The notes below the pieces were generated by a model. It did no database searches and was not told the origin of the DNA. It saw nothing but the letters and a program-made list of their open reading frames with translations. Of a stretch of DNA of 64,000 nt, positions 23,581 through 33,755 are shown piece by piece. This DNA is from Diploptera punctata (Eukaryota; Arthropoda; Insecta; Blattodea; Blaberidae): contig JASPKZ010007541.1 in the NCBI GenBank assembly GCA_030220185.1, positions 1,247,501 through 1,311,500 on the forward strand, given 5' to 3'. A program made the translations under genes and the position numbers. Every line of letters begins with the position of its first letter. The stretch's first letter is position 1.

Positions 23581-23941
23581 ACGTATAGGACTTGGTCTGA
23601 ATATATTTTTAAATATAGAAACAATGGTCGGGAATTCATGTTTGAAACGACTAGAGAAATTCATATTACGAGGGATTGGTCTAATCCACGATAATTTTTT
23701 TCTGTAGGCAAATTTAGCGAAGCGCTGGATAAATTACCTACAGTACTGAAATTATTGGTTCCGTATCTCTTTATAGTCCTCTATTATCTGTATAATTTTG
23801 ACCCAAAGTAAAGAGCAATTATGTACATTAGAAAATAAAACCTAAGGTTAATATTTGGTTTTAAATTGAATAAGGGAATACAGATTTTAAAATGTAGGGC
23901 CATAATAATAATATATGGAATATTCTACGAGACCATATATA
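23581..23941. other. AT-rich spacer, nothing recognised
   Basis: No signal. Confidence 0.5.
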
Positions 23942-24503
23942 GGGTTATCCGAAAGAAGGAACGGATTTCAAATTTTATTTCTTCCTAACTACAAAAAATT
24001 ATAAACACAATTCCAACCTTACTGGAAACAGAACATATTGAAATTCCGATCACGGCCGCATTGGTGCTGTCGCTTGTCATGTTGATTGTTTGTATCAAAA
24101 TGGCGACACACTAGGACGTTGGATTGGGAGAGGAGGAGCAGAAAATCAACTTAATCGCCGGTGGCCTCCCAGGTCACCCGACATAACCCCGTGTGATTTT
24201 TATCTGTGGGAATACGTAAAAACCGTTTTTAACCTCCCCCTATGCCTGACACTCTTGAAAATCTGCAAAAATGATTCGCTGAAACTGTGAATTCAATAAC
24301 TGGTGATTAACTGATTCGTGTGTGGCAAGAATTGAGACACCGTTTTCATATTTGTCGTGTAACACATGGTGCTCATATTCAATGAATAAAATAGTGCAAA
24401 TTTCAACTATTCTCTTTCCAGGAGCGTTGAAATTGTTTCTACTCTTTGTACTTTGGAATAAATAAATGTTTGGAGTCTGTTCCTTCTTTCTGAATAGCCT
24501 TGT
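23942..24503 (+). mobile_element. IS630/mariner-like element, internally deleted
   Basis: Inverted ends: gggttatccgaaagaaggaa on the left; reversed from the right, caaggctattcagaaagaag. They lie next to TA on both sides. The interior keeps a transposase C-terminal part: RWIGRGGAENQLNRRWPPRS, PDITPCDFYLWEYVKTVF, where PPRSPDxTPxDFxLWxYVK surrounds the last catalytic acidic residue. The N-terminal two thirds are missing. A frameshift precedes the tail. Confidence 0.8.
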
Positions 24504-25439
24504 ATTTCTCAAGATTTGCTTAAGCAGGTGTAATTACTAATAGAAACAAACAGGGTACGGTGTAAGCCTAAAGTACATAATAATATTTTTTATGATTTGA
24601 TATTTGATGGGAATATAAACTGAGGCTGGATTCAGTAATAGTGGAATGTCCAAAGGTATAAATAATTCAGTAATGGTAGAAATCAGTTTTGACATGTAAA
24701 GTAAGAAAGGAAACAAAAGTGCCTAATTTTTTGGTTGAAAAAGTGCATTACTGTTTTCAAAAGTATTTTGTAAACTGACCGGAAAAACGTCGTCAGTCAA
24801 TGAAGTCTCTTTACTCTTTACTTCACATAACTCAGTATCTTCCAGTATCCTAATTCCTGTGCACTCTCTACTGTTAGACTCTGGAACTTCTTACCACAAT
24901 AAATGGAACTGTCCGACATTAGCTTCCTTTAAAATAAATTAAAATCTCTCAATTTAGTATTTGGTGTTTCCATGGATTAGTTGATGGTTTCTATTGTTTT
25001 GCTTCTTTAATAATGTCGACTTGATTAATCATAATTTTATTTTAATTTGTATAGATATTTACTTATAATTGTATGTGTTGTGATTATTTGTAAATATTTC
25101 TATATTTACTATCTGATTCAACGGAACATTGACCTGCTACCTTTGTGGATGAATTGCGAACTAATCCTGTGTCATCGCGCTTACTCTCGCTTCACGTCAG
25201 TCTGTGGCGTTGAGGAGTGCAGGGCAGTTTCCCTAAGTTATCAGGGTAACTGGATATTTTCCTATTTGTTCCTGACTATACATGGAGTTAGTATCTATAT
25301 TGCGACGCAACAACAGTGCTGCTATGATTGGAGGTAGGAGTTCCGCTGTGTCGTATAATATTTTTCGCTCCTAGACTGGAAGAGAAAACCTTTAGCCTTA
25401 ACTCTTCCAGTTTAAATATAAGCCTAATAATATAAAAAT
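24504..25439. other. AT-rich spacer, nothing recognised
   Basis: An open frame at 25047-25337 has no family resemblance. Confidence 0.5.
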
Positions 25440-25452
25440 AATAATAATAGTA

Positions 25453-25503
<51 letters not shown>
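25440..25503. repeat. (TTA)n microsatellite
   Basis: A TTA array that abuts the LINE 3' tail at 25505. Confidence 0.95.
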
Positions 25504-25504
<1 letters not shown>

Positions 25505-25507
<3 letters not shown>

Positions 25508-25683
25508 AACACACTGTCACTATCGAACCCGTAGGTTCATGGCCGCGCAGACATAAACTCTCCACACATGATTATCGTGAGCTAATATTTTCCAAATATC
25601 CCCTATATATACTACTTCCCTCAAATCATTATTAATGTTATTCTCCACCCTCTTCCTTGGTCTACCAACTGAACGTTTTCCAT
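25505..25683 (-). mobile_element. LINE 3' end, (GTTA)-tailed family
   Basis: Reversed 3' end (aactaacacactgtcactat, then cgaacccgtaggttcatggc) with the terminal coding segment (RAWN..  V.GRPRKR-like) up to ggtctaccaactgaacg. It is truncated there. Confidence 0.75.
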
Positions 25684-26009
25684 CTCGTTTATTATATTAT
25701 TGTTATTATTATTAATTCAATGGCACGGATTTCTTAACTTAAATTGCAATTGTCATATAAGAATTCAAAATTATTTCCTTGTACCGCCATATATTCCAGA
25801 CGTCTTTCTAGAAAATCTGAATTCGCATACTAATTTTTCTCGTGAAATTGCACCTGATTATTCTAACTGTGATTAGAAGTTCAGAAATCCGTGGATTTGA
25901 ATTGAGGGCTTATCTAGGTGAAAATCTAACATCTGCCAATTTGCTTCGAATCCGTCAGGGAATCTTAACACGTCGTAAAAATAATAAAACTCTATTAAGA
26001 TAAATGTAT
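25684..26009. other. AT-rich spacer, nothing recognised
   Basis: A short (TTA)n remnant near 25695; otherwise nothing. Confidence 0.5.
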
Positions 26010-27037
26010 ACTAACTAACTGGCACTATCGAACACATAGGTTCATGGCCGCGCGGACATAAGCTCTCCATACACCCCTATCCTGAGCTAATGTTTTCCAA
26101 TCATTCTCTGTACAATTTACTTCCGTCAAATCATAGTTAATGTTATTCTCCCACCTCATTCTTGGTCTACCAACTAGCCATTTTCCCTCTGGTTTTCCTA
26201 TAAGAAGCTTCCATGCACGTCTTTCAATCCCCATTTGTGCCACCTGTCCTGCTCATCACAGTCTATGAGTCGTAACTGTTCTTATTATATCTAGTTTCCT
26301 ATAAATACCATTTAGTTCACTTTTATGTAGTCTTCTCCATTCACCTGTCTGTTCATCTCTCTTTGGTCCAAATTTTTCCTAAGAACTTTATTCTCAAATA
26401 CTCGTAATCTCCTTTCCTCACTTAAAGTAAGAGTCTATGTTTAGCATCCATATAATATAACTGGTAGAATAATAGTTTTATATATTTACAGTTTAACAGT
26501 ATTTTGAAAGGAGTTGGGACGTCAAGTGTACCTGTAATGCATAATAGCACGCTTTTCCAGAATTGAGTATATGTTTAATTTATTTGTGCATCTCATCCCA
26601 ATTTGTGATTATCGTTCCTAGGTATTTGAATTCAGCCACTTCCTCAAAATTTCCCTCATTGATATTAGCTGTCCATTTCCATTATATAATGTATTTCTAT
26701 GTGTGACCATATATTTAGTTTTATTAAAATTTACATCCAGTCCCAATTTTTTAGTGTTACTCTATTGAGTGTGCGTGATGGCTTCAGTATCTCCTCGCCA
26801 TCGCCAGTGATACATCAACAGCTTGTTAATATCATTGAGTTGTAGGCTTTCTTCATCCTCTAACGACTTGATAGCATGCTCTAGAACAAAATTAAATACC
26901 AGAGGAGATAGTGCATCTCCTTGCTTCAACCTATTGTGATTATCCAAAAACTGTTTGCCTACACGCACTCTACTATTTGTGCCATTTAGACACATTCGTA
27001 TAGGGCCTAAGTCTAACTAACATTGTAGAAATTCAGA
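26010..27037 (-). mobile_element. LINE fragment (RT palm to 3' end) immediately before the TM6/TM7 exon
   Basis: The 3' end is at the left (aactaactggcactatcgaa reversed). The coding parts run leftwards: MCLNGTNSRVRVGKQFLDN, LKQGDALSPLVFNFVLEHAI, then the thumb and MAQMGIERRAWKLLIGKPEG, PRMRWENNINYDL. The usual YADD region is garbled near 26800. The 5' truncation point is about 27037, some 36 bases from the splice acceptor of the receptor exon, leaving its pyrimidine tract intact. Confidence 0.85.
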
Positions 27038-27072
27038 AGATAAATTTACACTACTTTTTTTATTGTGTACAG

Positions 27073-27317
27073 GTAATACGGATGCTGTTCGTAGTAGTGG
27101 CAGAATTCTTCGTATGCTGGGCGCCGTTACATGTCATGAACACGTGGTACCTGTTCAGCCCAGAAATTGTATATGGTTTCGTAGGAAGCACTGGTTATGC
27201 CTTAATACACCTTTTGGCATATATCAGCTCCTGCTGCAACCCCATCACATACTGTTTCATGAACAGAAAATTCCGGCAAGCCTTCCTTGGGGTGTTCGAC
27301 TGCTACAGATGTTGGAG
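27073..27317 (+). CDS. SKR: Sulfakinin/CCK-like receptor exon: TM6, TM7 and helix 8
   Basis: This is the diagnostic exon: 81 codons plus two bases. It begins VIRMLFVVVAEFFVCWAPLH, which is TM6 with its CWxP kink. An extracellular loop follows (NTWYLFSPEIVY), then TM7 with SSCCNPITYCFMN (the NPxxY motif). Helix 8 is RKFRQAFLGVFDCYRCW, whose cysteines could be palmitoylated. The order and residues fit cholecystokinin-type receptors, and within them the insect sulfakinin receptors (EFFVCW and SSCCNPITYCFMN are shared with the fly CCK-like receptors as I remember them). The acceptor is ttttattgtgtacag. The donor is tggag|gtaatt, phase 2. If the donor is not used, the frame stops at TAA 27319-27321, one residue further. 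A LINE fragment ends only about 36 bases before the acceptor. Confidence 0.9.
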
Positions 27318-27519
27318 GTAATTATATATTTTTAATAAAAAGCTCATGAGAAAGTAGTTATAAAGTTTAAATTCTTGAGATGTACACTTGCTTGACGGAA
27401 TCACTATCAGTAAAAATAGTATTATTGTTGTTTTTTTTTATTTGCGATAGTGCATTTTGTCTTTCTTACAGCAATGGCGATCATGACTGAAAGTTCACCT
27501 GATACATTTCTGGATTGCC
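27318..27519. other. Start of receptor intron 2
   Basis: The donor gtaatt is followed by AT-rich intron sequence; a T-run at 27430 is the only notable feature. Confidence 0.6.
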
Positions 27520-27790
27520 AACCTAAATATTACATATTACACACCTCGGGCGGGAAGTAAAACCAGTGCCCTATATTTTCACTATGTACAAAGTATATAC
27601 AAAAATATTTCCAAAATGTAGTGTTAATATACATTATACGAAACAAATTACTGCATTTTAAATTAGCTGAACTTTATTTGAAACAATATAAAACAATAAA
27701 TAAGTACTTGCCGCCATTTTATGATTGGTGTCGCAGCCTGCAGTAGTCTCAACTAATCCATTGCCCACACTGTTAACTTTAGTCAGATGT
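27520..27790 (-). repeat. Repeat family C copy 3
   Basis: Inverted copy: agctgaactttatttgaaac, acttgccgccattttatgat, ggtgtcgcagcctgcagtag, then cattgcccacactgttaac. It is well preserved relative to the 5655 copy. Confidence 0.75.
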
Positions 27791-28242
27791 CTATAATGAA
27801 CGCAAATATTTCCAACAAAATGCTATTTTAATTAATTTATTATTTTTAAAACACTATCGGTCAAAATATAATGTACAATGCACGTATTAAAAAACTCGCT
27901 ATCGCCCGGTTTTTTTAACATATCCTCTCTTCTGTAAAACCATTTCCCAACATCGCATCTTGATATACTATTACAAATTGTTACAACTGGCATTGTTCAT
28001 CAGTTCCCAAGTTCCCATACCTCTGTCTAAGCAGTCATTTTCTTTCGATCCCCTCTTTTTCATGCTTCCTGATTTTCATTCTTCTAGTCGTGTTTATGTC
28101 CCAATCTCTTTCTCCCTAGTGGTATCCATTATAATTTTCTTGTGTTGTCAATCCAAACTGTGTCCGTACAATGTTTAAACTGCCAATCTGTATTAAATGT
28201 GAATATATCGTATAGACCTAATAATTGTGACAAAAAGTCCCC
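27791..28242. other. AT-rich intron sequence, nothing recognised
   Basis: A T/C-rich open stretch at 27960-28178 shows no similarity. Confidence 0.5.
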
Positions 28243-28545
28243 TACCGTAGCCGAGTGGTTAGGGCAAGATGCCTTGGCATAGAGCTACGGGACTTGTGTT
28301 GGTTCGAGTTTCCAATGGGAAAGAACATGTATCATGAAATTTCGACCACTATGGGACCGGTGCCCACCAACATCATTAGGAATTGAGCGTTTACAATTAC
28401 TAGCGGCTCCAGGTTGAGAGAACCAGTGACCCGTCATATTTGACCTCATGTCACCCCTACACTGGCTGGATGCTCGTCTATCTCTGTTATTAAGACATGT
28501 GGAAGTGACGGCGGGTAGGTGAAGGGCATTCTAGTCCTGTCGCAC
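28243..28545 (+). mobile_element. SINE family B copy 1 (tRNA-Ser/Leu-like head)
   Basis: The head is ccgtagccgagtggttaggg with B box ttggttcgagtttcc. The body includes gggaccggtgcccacc, agcggctccaggttgag, catgtcacccctacactg and gacatgtggaagtgac. It is paralogous to the copy at 46769. Confidence 0.85.
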
Positions 28546-29254
28546 GTGGAGTAAGAAAATAATAGTGACTTAGATTTTACATAACGAAAACTATCCAAGT
28601 TTTCAATAAATCTCGACATGAGCCTCTCTGTGGTACGAACAATGTAAATTAATAATTTAAAATTGAATAATATCTCAAATTTGATATTCTGCTGCACTGT
28701 GAATTCCGCCATTTTAACACGCTGATCTCATTCCTCGCGCATGCTCACTACCTGTACAAATACACTAATATAAAAAAACTGGAGAGTTTCTACAGAAGAG
28801 ATTATGAAAAACGTATTTGTAACTTAAATTAAGGAGAGAAAAAATTCATATTTATTATTGATAATTATTCTGCCAGATAGTGTTTTTTTTTAAATACATG
28901 TAGGTGGTTAATAAAATAATGTTTATAGTCTACAATATATAAATAATGTAAAATATACACCAGTATTTTACGGGATTATTAAAAAAAATATTAAATATGA
29001 AATAGGTAAACAATTATAAACCTTATACTCAAATAAATAAATTATATATATATAAAACTCAGTGTGACAGGCCTTCCATGCAGGGGTTCCAAAATATCAA
29101 TGTATTAAATTATGTTATATGGAAACATGAGTTAATATTCATATAATGGAAAAAAAAATAGAAAACAGAACTTCAAGAAAAATGTATGTGCAATTAAAAG
29201 AAGATTTACAAGTAATTTGTGAAATATACTTTAAAAAACACTAAAGATCCCAAG
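28546..29254. other. AT-rich intron sequence, nothing recognised
   Basis: No supported feature. Confidence 0.5.
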
Positions 29255-29515
29255 TAAGAAGTGAAAATGGAACTGGATAGGACGTATATTAGGAAAGCCC
29301 ATGATTCGATTGAAAGAATTGCATTGGATTGGAACCCCCAAGGACATAGGGAAGCGGAATACCAAAACAGGCATGGAAGAGAACAATCCTTAAATAAATT
29401 CCAAAGAAGGGGAAAACCTGGAGGGAAGTGAAGAAGTTGGCTCAGAATGGCATCCGTTGGCAACGCATTGGGATGCCCTATGCTCCTGATAGGAGACAAA
29501 GGAGATGATGATAGT
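29255..29515 (+). pseudogene. LINE C-terminal remnant, (GAT)n-ended
   Basis: The frame reads WNWIGRILGKPHDSIERIAL, DWNPQGHREAEYQ, a frameshift, then KTWREVKKLAQNGIRWQRIG and MPYAPDRRQRR before (GAT)n. This W.WIG..L.KP..SI.R.ALDWNPQG...V.L..W layout is the extreme C-terminus of a common insect LINE. Confidence 0.8.
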
Positions 29516-29991
29516 CCTGGATATGTTTTTGTTTATGTTTTGTGTGAGTTTATAATAATTATTATAACTTTAGATTACGAAATGTATCATACATTCAACT
29601 CTTGTTTTGTATGAGTAGTGATAGACAGGAAAAGTACCTTAGGTGGTTGAGAAATGAGATATACTACACACAGAACCATTGTGTCTGCATTCTGTTCACT
29701 CTCGTATGCACCGCAGCTGCGCACTAAGGCTGCGTAGCTGACTTGCAACGTCACATAGCATGCATGCTCCTGTTTCAGTTAACTTGTGCTCACTATAGAG
29801 CACTACATTGCCAACCGAGATACTCTCCCCGGTGATTAAATATAAATTATATGGCCTAATTGGCAGTAATCTCTATGTTATATTCAAATTACAGTTTCAA
29901 AATTAAAATAAACGCGCACAAAAATATTAACATGATTTGATCCATGCATATTAGAACAGCATGCAAGTTTTATTTATGTATTTTTCGGCAG

Positions 29992-30158
29992 TATGTATTG
30001 TTGTTGTTGCTGTGAAGATGCAATTGCCAGACACGCCACAAGAGGTCATCAGATGGATGGAGCAGCTCTTGGAGTTCTTGGTGGCAATAATAATTCAGAT
30101 TTATCAGGGAATGATTCCACTGTGTTCGTCGGTAGAGCCAGTACTGGAGCACGATCTG
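29992..30158 (+). CDS. SKR: Sulfakinin/CCK-like receptor exon: cysteine-rich C-terminal tail
   Basis: The acceptor gtatttttcggcag is followed by T, which completes AG|T (Ser) from the previous exon. The frame then reads MYCCCCCEDAIARH and continues with a Gly/Asn/Ser-rich cytoplasmic tail to GARS, where it ends in phase 1 at the strong donor G|GTAAGT. Reasons for calling it an exon: phases match on both sides, there is no stop in 55 codons, both splice signals are good, and base composition is richer in GC than the AT-rich flanks. The five consecutive cysteines just beyond helix 8 sit where palmitoylation anchors the tail of many class-A receptors; that role is inferred. The TGT/TGC run resembles a short (TTG)n repeat and could vary in length between alleles. 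Confidence 0.7.
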
Positions 30159-30247
30159 GTAAGTTCATTTTTATGTCATACCTTACAATCTCCTAGACTT
30201 GATAACACTAACAATGTTAAGGCGATATAAGTTTTGAATTTGCTAAT

Positions 30248-30432
30248 TGTTCAGCTTTCTCCATTGTCAATCCTTATGGGAGCAGATACTATTATTCAGT
30301 CCTATTTGTCTCATTAGCATCTTTTTTTTATATGCGTTACACGTTTCAAAATCCATAGCGTAGATTATGATGTTAATAATAATAATAATAATAATAATTA
30401 TTATTATTATTATTATAATAATGATGATAATG

Positions 30433-30497
<65 letters not shown>

Positions 30498-30757
30498 TGT
30501 CATGCTAGGTAATAACGATGTTTGAATTTCTCGGGCAAAGGCTAGAATGTTCAGCTTTCTACATTGTCAATCCTTATGGGAGCAGATATTATTATTCCAG
30601 TCCTATTAGTCTCATTAGCATCTTTTTTTTATTATATACGTTACACGTTTCAAAATCCATAGCGTAGATTATGATGTTTAAAAAAAAAATAATAATAATA
30701 ATAATGCCACGCTAGGTAATAACGATGTTTGAGTTTCTCGGGCAAAGGCTAGAATAG
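30248..30757. repeat. Tandem duplication, two units, with internal (AAT)n
   Basis: Unit 1 (30248-30549) and unit 2 (30550-30757) share tgttcagctttct, ttgtcaatccttatgggagc, tctcattagcatc, gttacacgtttcaaaatcca and taataacgatgtttga. They differ mainly in the AAT/ATT array, about 130 bases in unit 1 and 16 in unit 2. It lies in receptor intron 3. Confidence 0.85.
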
Positions 30758-31012
30758 TGTCTCGCATTGGTAAAAATGCATTTGTGAGTCGTCGGCTCGC
30801 AAGTCGAAAGGCCCGCGCAGATAATCGAAACGTCTAGGCTCTCATTCCAGAGATCTCTACGAGTCTCTACTTCCCTTTTTGGGATCGATGGTCAGAAATT
30901 TCCGTTCTAGAAATATCTGTATCATAAGTCTAGGAAGTTCCTCCCCGTCTTTATAATCTGTAGCGAAGACGGAAGTGAGTCAATTGTGTTTTTGACAGCG
31001 ATAAGTGAGCAG
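30716..31012 (+). repeat. Repeat family I copy 1
   Basis: It shares with 32947-33250 the blocks agtgtctcgcattgg, atgcatttgtgagtc, ctcgcaagtcgaaaggccc, attccagagat, gacggaagtgagtcaa and gacagcgataag. It has no long open frame. The second copy is in the same orientation about 2.2 kb away. Confidence 0.7.
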
Positions 31013-31397
31013 ATCATTAGCATCTTAATTCGAAAATAACTATAAACATACCTAAAGCTGTAGTTACACTATAAGGAACAGTCCAGTTTTTCTACATATT
31101 CTAATTTAAGGCGAGAGATTTTTGTATAACCACTTCTCTTACATTTGGTTAGTTTTAATCTTTAGGATTAAATATTTAATGTGTAATTTGATGTTAATTA
31201 AATCTTATACCAACTGATGACTTCATTTCCTTTCAGAATCAATCATTCATGTATGACTTTTTCATAGTTAACGTGTGTCATAAATGTATTTACAAACTAT
31301 TTTATTTTAGGAGAAAAATTTTAATTAATGAAGTGTGTAAGTTTACCCATTCATTATTAATATTATATGTATGTATATATATATATATATATATACA

Positions 31398-32073
31398 CAC
31401 TGAGATCAGTTTAGTTGTGGAAGGCAGACGCGGGGTTTGTGCTGTGCGATAAGAAAGGCTTACACGTGCAGGCACGGGACATGAAATGTGCGCTGACTCA
31501 GCAGTTTACGAGCTTACGGTCACAGTTAGATAGTGTACCTCGAGTAGATAAGGTGCTTGATCGCTTTTCCGTGTGAACCGAATGACGTGTGTATATTGTA
31601 AACTGAATGATATGTGTATAAGTTATTTCAATTTTAAAATTTATCTTATAAAACATAAGTGTAAAGTGAATCACGTGTATATGAGTGTAAAGTGTAAACT
31701 ATATAATAGCTAATAATTTTTCTACTGAACAAGGTGTATTTATTTATGAACAATATTTGTTAACTCAGTCTGCCAGCCAAGTACGAAGACGATTTGAAAC
31801 ACGATTCCCGGGTGAAAAATTCCATCACGTTCAACAGTCTATAATATGTACAACAAATTTTATAAAGAGGTGTCAAAAATGTATGGACGACGAAGGTGAA
31901 CAGTTCCAACACCTGCTTCAATAAAGTTGGTAAGTACAATTTGTAAAATAATCACGAAAATGTGTGTGGTTGTATCACCGCGATCTTACGCTGTCCGTTC
32001 CCCGCCGCGAGTGCATCAGCAATGTATAGTGAAATCCCCGCGTCTGCCTTCCACTACTAAACTGATCTCACTG
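31398..32073 (+). mobile_element. IS630/mariner-like deletion derivative with 40-bp inverted ends
   Basis: Left end cactgagatcagtttagttg, then tggaaggcagacgcgg; the right end is its reverse complement (ccgcgtctgccttccactac, then taaactgatctcactg). TATA-rich flanks hide the target duplication. The body carries a short uninterrupted frame described separately. An array of near-repeats (gtgtata, gaatgacgtg) precedes it. It is probably non-autonomous. Confidence 0.8.
31724..31923 (+). pseudogene. Fused N- and C-terminal ends of an IS630-type transposase
   Basis: An open frame without ATG reads TEQGVFIYEQYLLTQSASQV, RRRFETRFPGEKFHHVQQSI, then KRCQKCMDDEGEQFQHLLQ and stop. The first part resembles the N-terminal helix-turn-helix domain of an insect mariner-like transposase group (E..FIYE.YL.T.SA..V.R.F...FPG). 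The last part resembles its C-terminal end (RC..C....G..F.HLL). The catalytic middle is gone, yet the join is in frame. Confidence 0.7.
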
Positions 32074-32074
32074 T

Positions 32075-32383
32075 ATATCCATCCATAGTAATTCTGCCAG
32101 AAGGCAGGTCCTTCACTGCAATTTTCATGCTATTCTTGCAGCTTTACAAGGGAATTGTAGGTGTGGCCTAGCTTCCCGTTACTCTCCACACCGGTGAAGG
32201 ATGATGATTATGATGATAATGGCCATATGATTTCGGGGACCATTTGGGCCTTAACGTTTTCCTGACATTTGTCTTACAGGTGAGGAAAAACACCGATAAA
32301 ATCTAACCCAGAAAACTGTCCCGACCGGGATAGAACCCGGCCCGCGTGCGTGACAAGGCAGGACGCTACCTCGAGACCACATA
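32075..32383 (-). mobile_element. SINE family A copy 4
   Basis: Full-length order reversed: tail atccatagtaattctgccag, body tttcggggaccatttgggcc, head ggtctcgaggtagcgtcc. It directly abuts the right end of the 31398 element. Confidence 0.85.
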
Positions 32384-32740
32384 CCCATGTACCCGGATCA
32401 ACGGATCTGTTCCCCTATAGCGCTGGCATCGTTCTTAGAAAAGTACACGTCAATACTCGCACCATTTCACCGCACTCCCCTCTCACTACGTCAAACAGGA
32501 GCCACAGTAACTTATCGAGTAGAGATGTTGCCAAATTTCTCCCAGTATCATGGCTCTTGAATATTGAATAATGCAAGGTTGGATTCGAGTTGACATCACT
32601 GGAGTGCAAGTCCAAGAGAGAGATAGAAAAGAGAGAGAGAGAGAGAGATAGGAATGCAAGGAGAGAAATGATTTGCAGAGGCAGAAAAGGAAGTTGGTCT
32701 TACTTCGCATGTCTTAATGGGACACATATATGTTGGACAT

Positions 32741-32779
<39 letters not shown>

Positions 32780-32946
32780 AATATTTACCTATAAATAATC
32801 CAAAAAAACGTAATAAAAGTAGTTGATTAAAGAACATCATATATTAACTAAATAAAACTAACTAAAAATTCTCTATTCCATTGGCCGATGGATGGGTCAT
32901 CTTAAGCCAACCTTCTTAATTTTGTCTACATATTATGACGCATCGT
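32384..32946. other. Spacer with (GA)n and (TA)n
   Basis: A GA run at 32622-32652 and a TA run at 32744-32773. A GC-richer 32390-32580 stretch is open in two frames without recognisable similarity. Confidence 0.5.
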
Positions 32947-33250
32947 AATAATGACGTTTAAATTCCGCGAGTGAAGGCAACAATAGTGGTCTCGCTTTGG
33001 TCGAAATGGATTTGCGAGTCTCCAACTCGCTAGTCGAAAGACCCACGCAAATCATCGAAATGTCTGGGCCCTAATTCCAGAGATTTCTACGCACATCTAC
33101 TTTCCCTTTCGGGAAAGATCGATGGTTAGAAGTTTCCACACTTAGACAATCTCCATTAGAGACCGAGAAATTTCCGTCTATCTCCATATATAATCTGCCG
33201 CTAGAGACGGAAGCGAATCAGTCGTGTTTTGACAGCGATAGACGAAGTGT
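32947..33250 (+). repeat. Repeat family I copy 2
   Basis: Blocks agtggtctcgctttgg, tggatttgcgagtc, gctagtcgaaagaccc, aattccagagatttctacg, gacggaagcgaatcag and gacagcgatagac correspond to copy 1, with a roughly 40-base extra segment near 33130. Confidence 0.7.
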
Positions 33251-33319
33251 GAAGATAAAAGAAATTGTAGTAAGTGTACACATCAGAGACTGTAAAATAA
33301 TTGTGAAATTTATAAACTG

Positions 33320-33530
33320 TGAAACAAGATTAGTTCATCATCATCATCATAGTACATTAACGAATTTAGGCCATTTGTTGACCTGTTTCGGCCTCAAGAG
33401 AAACACCATCCAAAAGTATTTTGAGTGGACGTCCTGTCTTCTTCCTGCAGGTTGATATCTTAACATTTGTTTGGGTATTCTGTGATCTTCCATTCGATGA
33501 ACATGTTGCATCCTACCCAATTCTCATCCT
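33320..33530 (-). pseudogene. LINE C-terminal remnant, (GAT)n-ended
   Basis: The minus strand gives HVHRMEDHRIPKQMLRYQPA, GRRRPGRPLK, then LEAETGQQMA and (GAT)n, the same tip as at 19020. It shows frameshifts and 5' truncation. Confidence 0.65.
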
Positions 33531-33740
33531 CACCTTCTCGTGGTACAACCCGTTTTCACAAACGAGGTTCTGAGGACCGAGTCACGGCGGTATAACCGTT
33601 CCATCGGGTACTGAGTAAATGCAGTATCCTAATGTCTGTCCAGAGACTAAAAGGTAGCAGCCTTACCACTGGACTACTTAGCGTCGGGCTAGTAACCTGT
33701 CCTAAGGAACTTCAAAACTACTTTCAAGTCTCAACACGAA
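33531..33740 (-). other. Possible tRNA-headed SINE, uncertain
   Basis: On the minus strand, gctaagtagtccagtggtaa looks like an A box, but no convincing B box follows. Recorded as an unexplained block. Confidence 0.3.
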
Positions 33741-33755
33741 ACAATCCAGAAGGAA

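Noticed and set aside
27063..27335. A second plus-strand open frame over the TM6/TM7 exon
   Set aside because: It is a shadow frame; the GPCR frame is unmistakable.
29970..30152. Minus and alternative plus frames over the receptor tail exon
   Set aside because: Only the frame with matching splice phases is supported.
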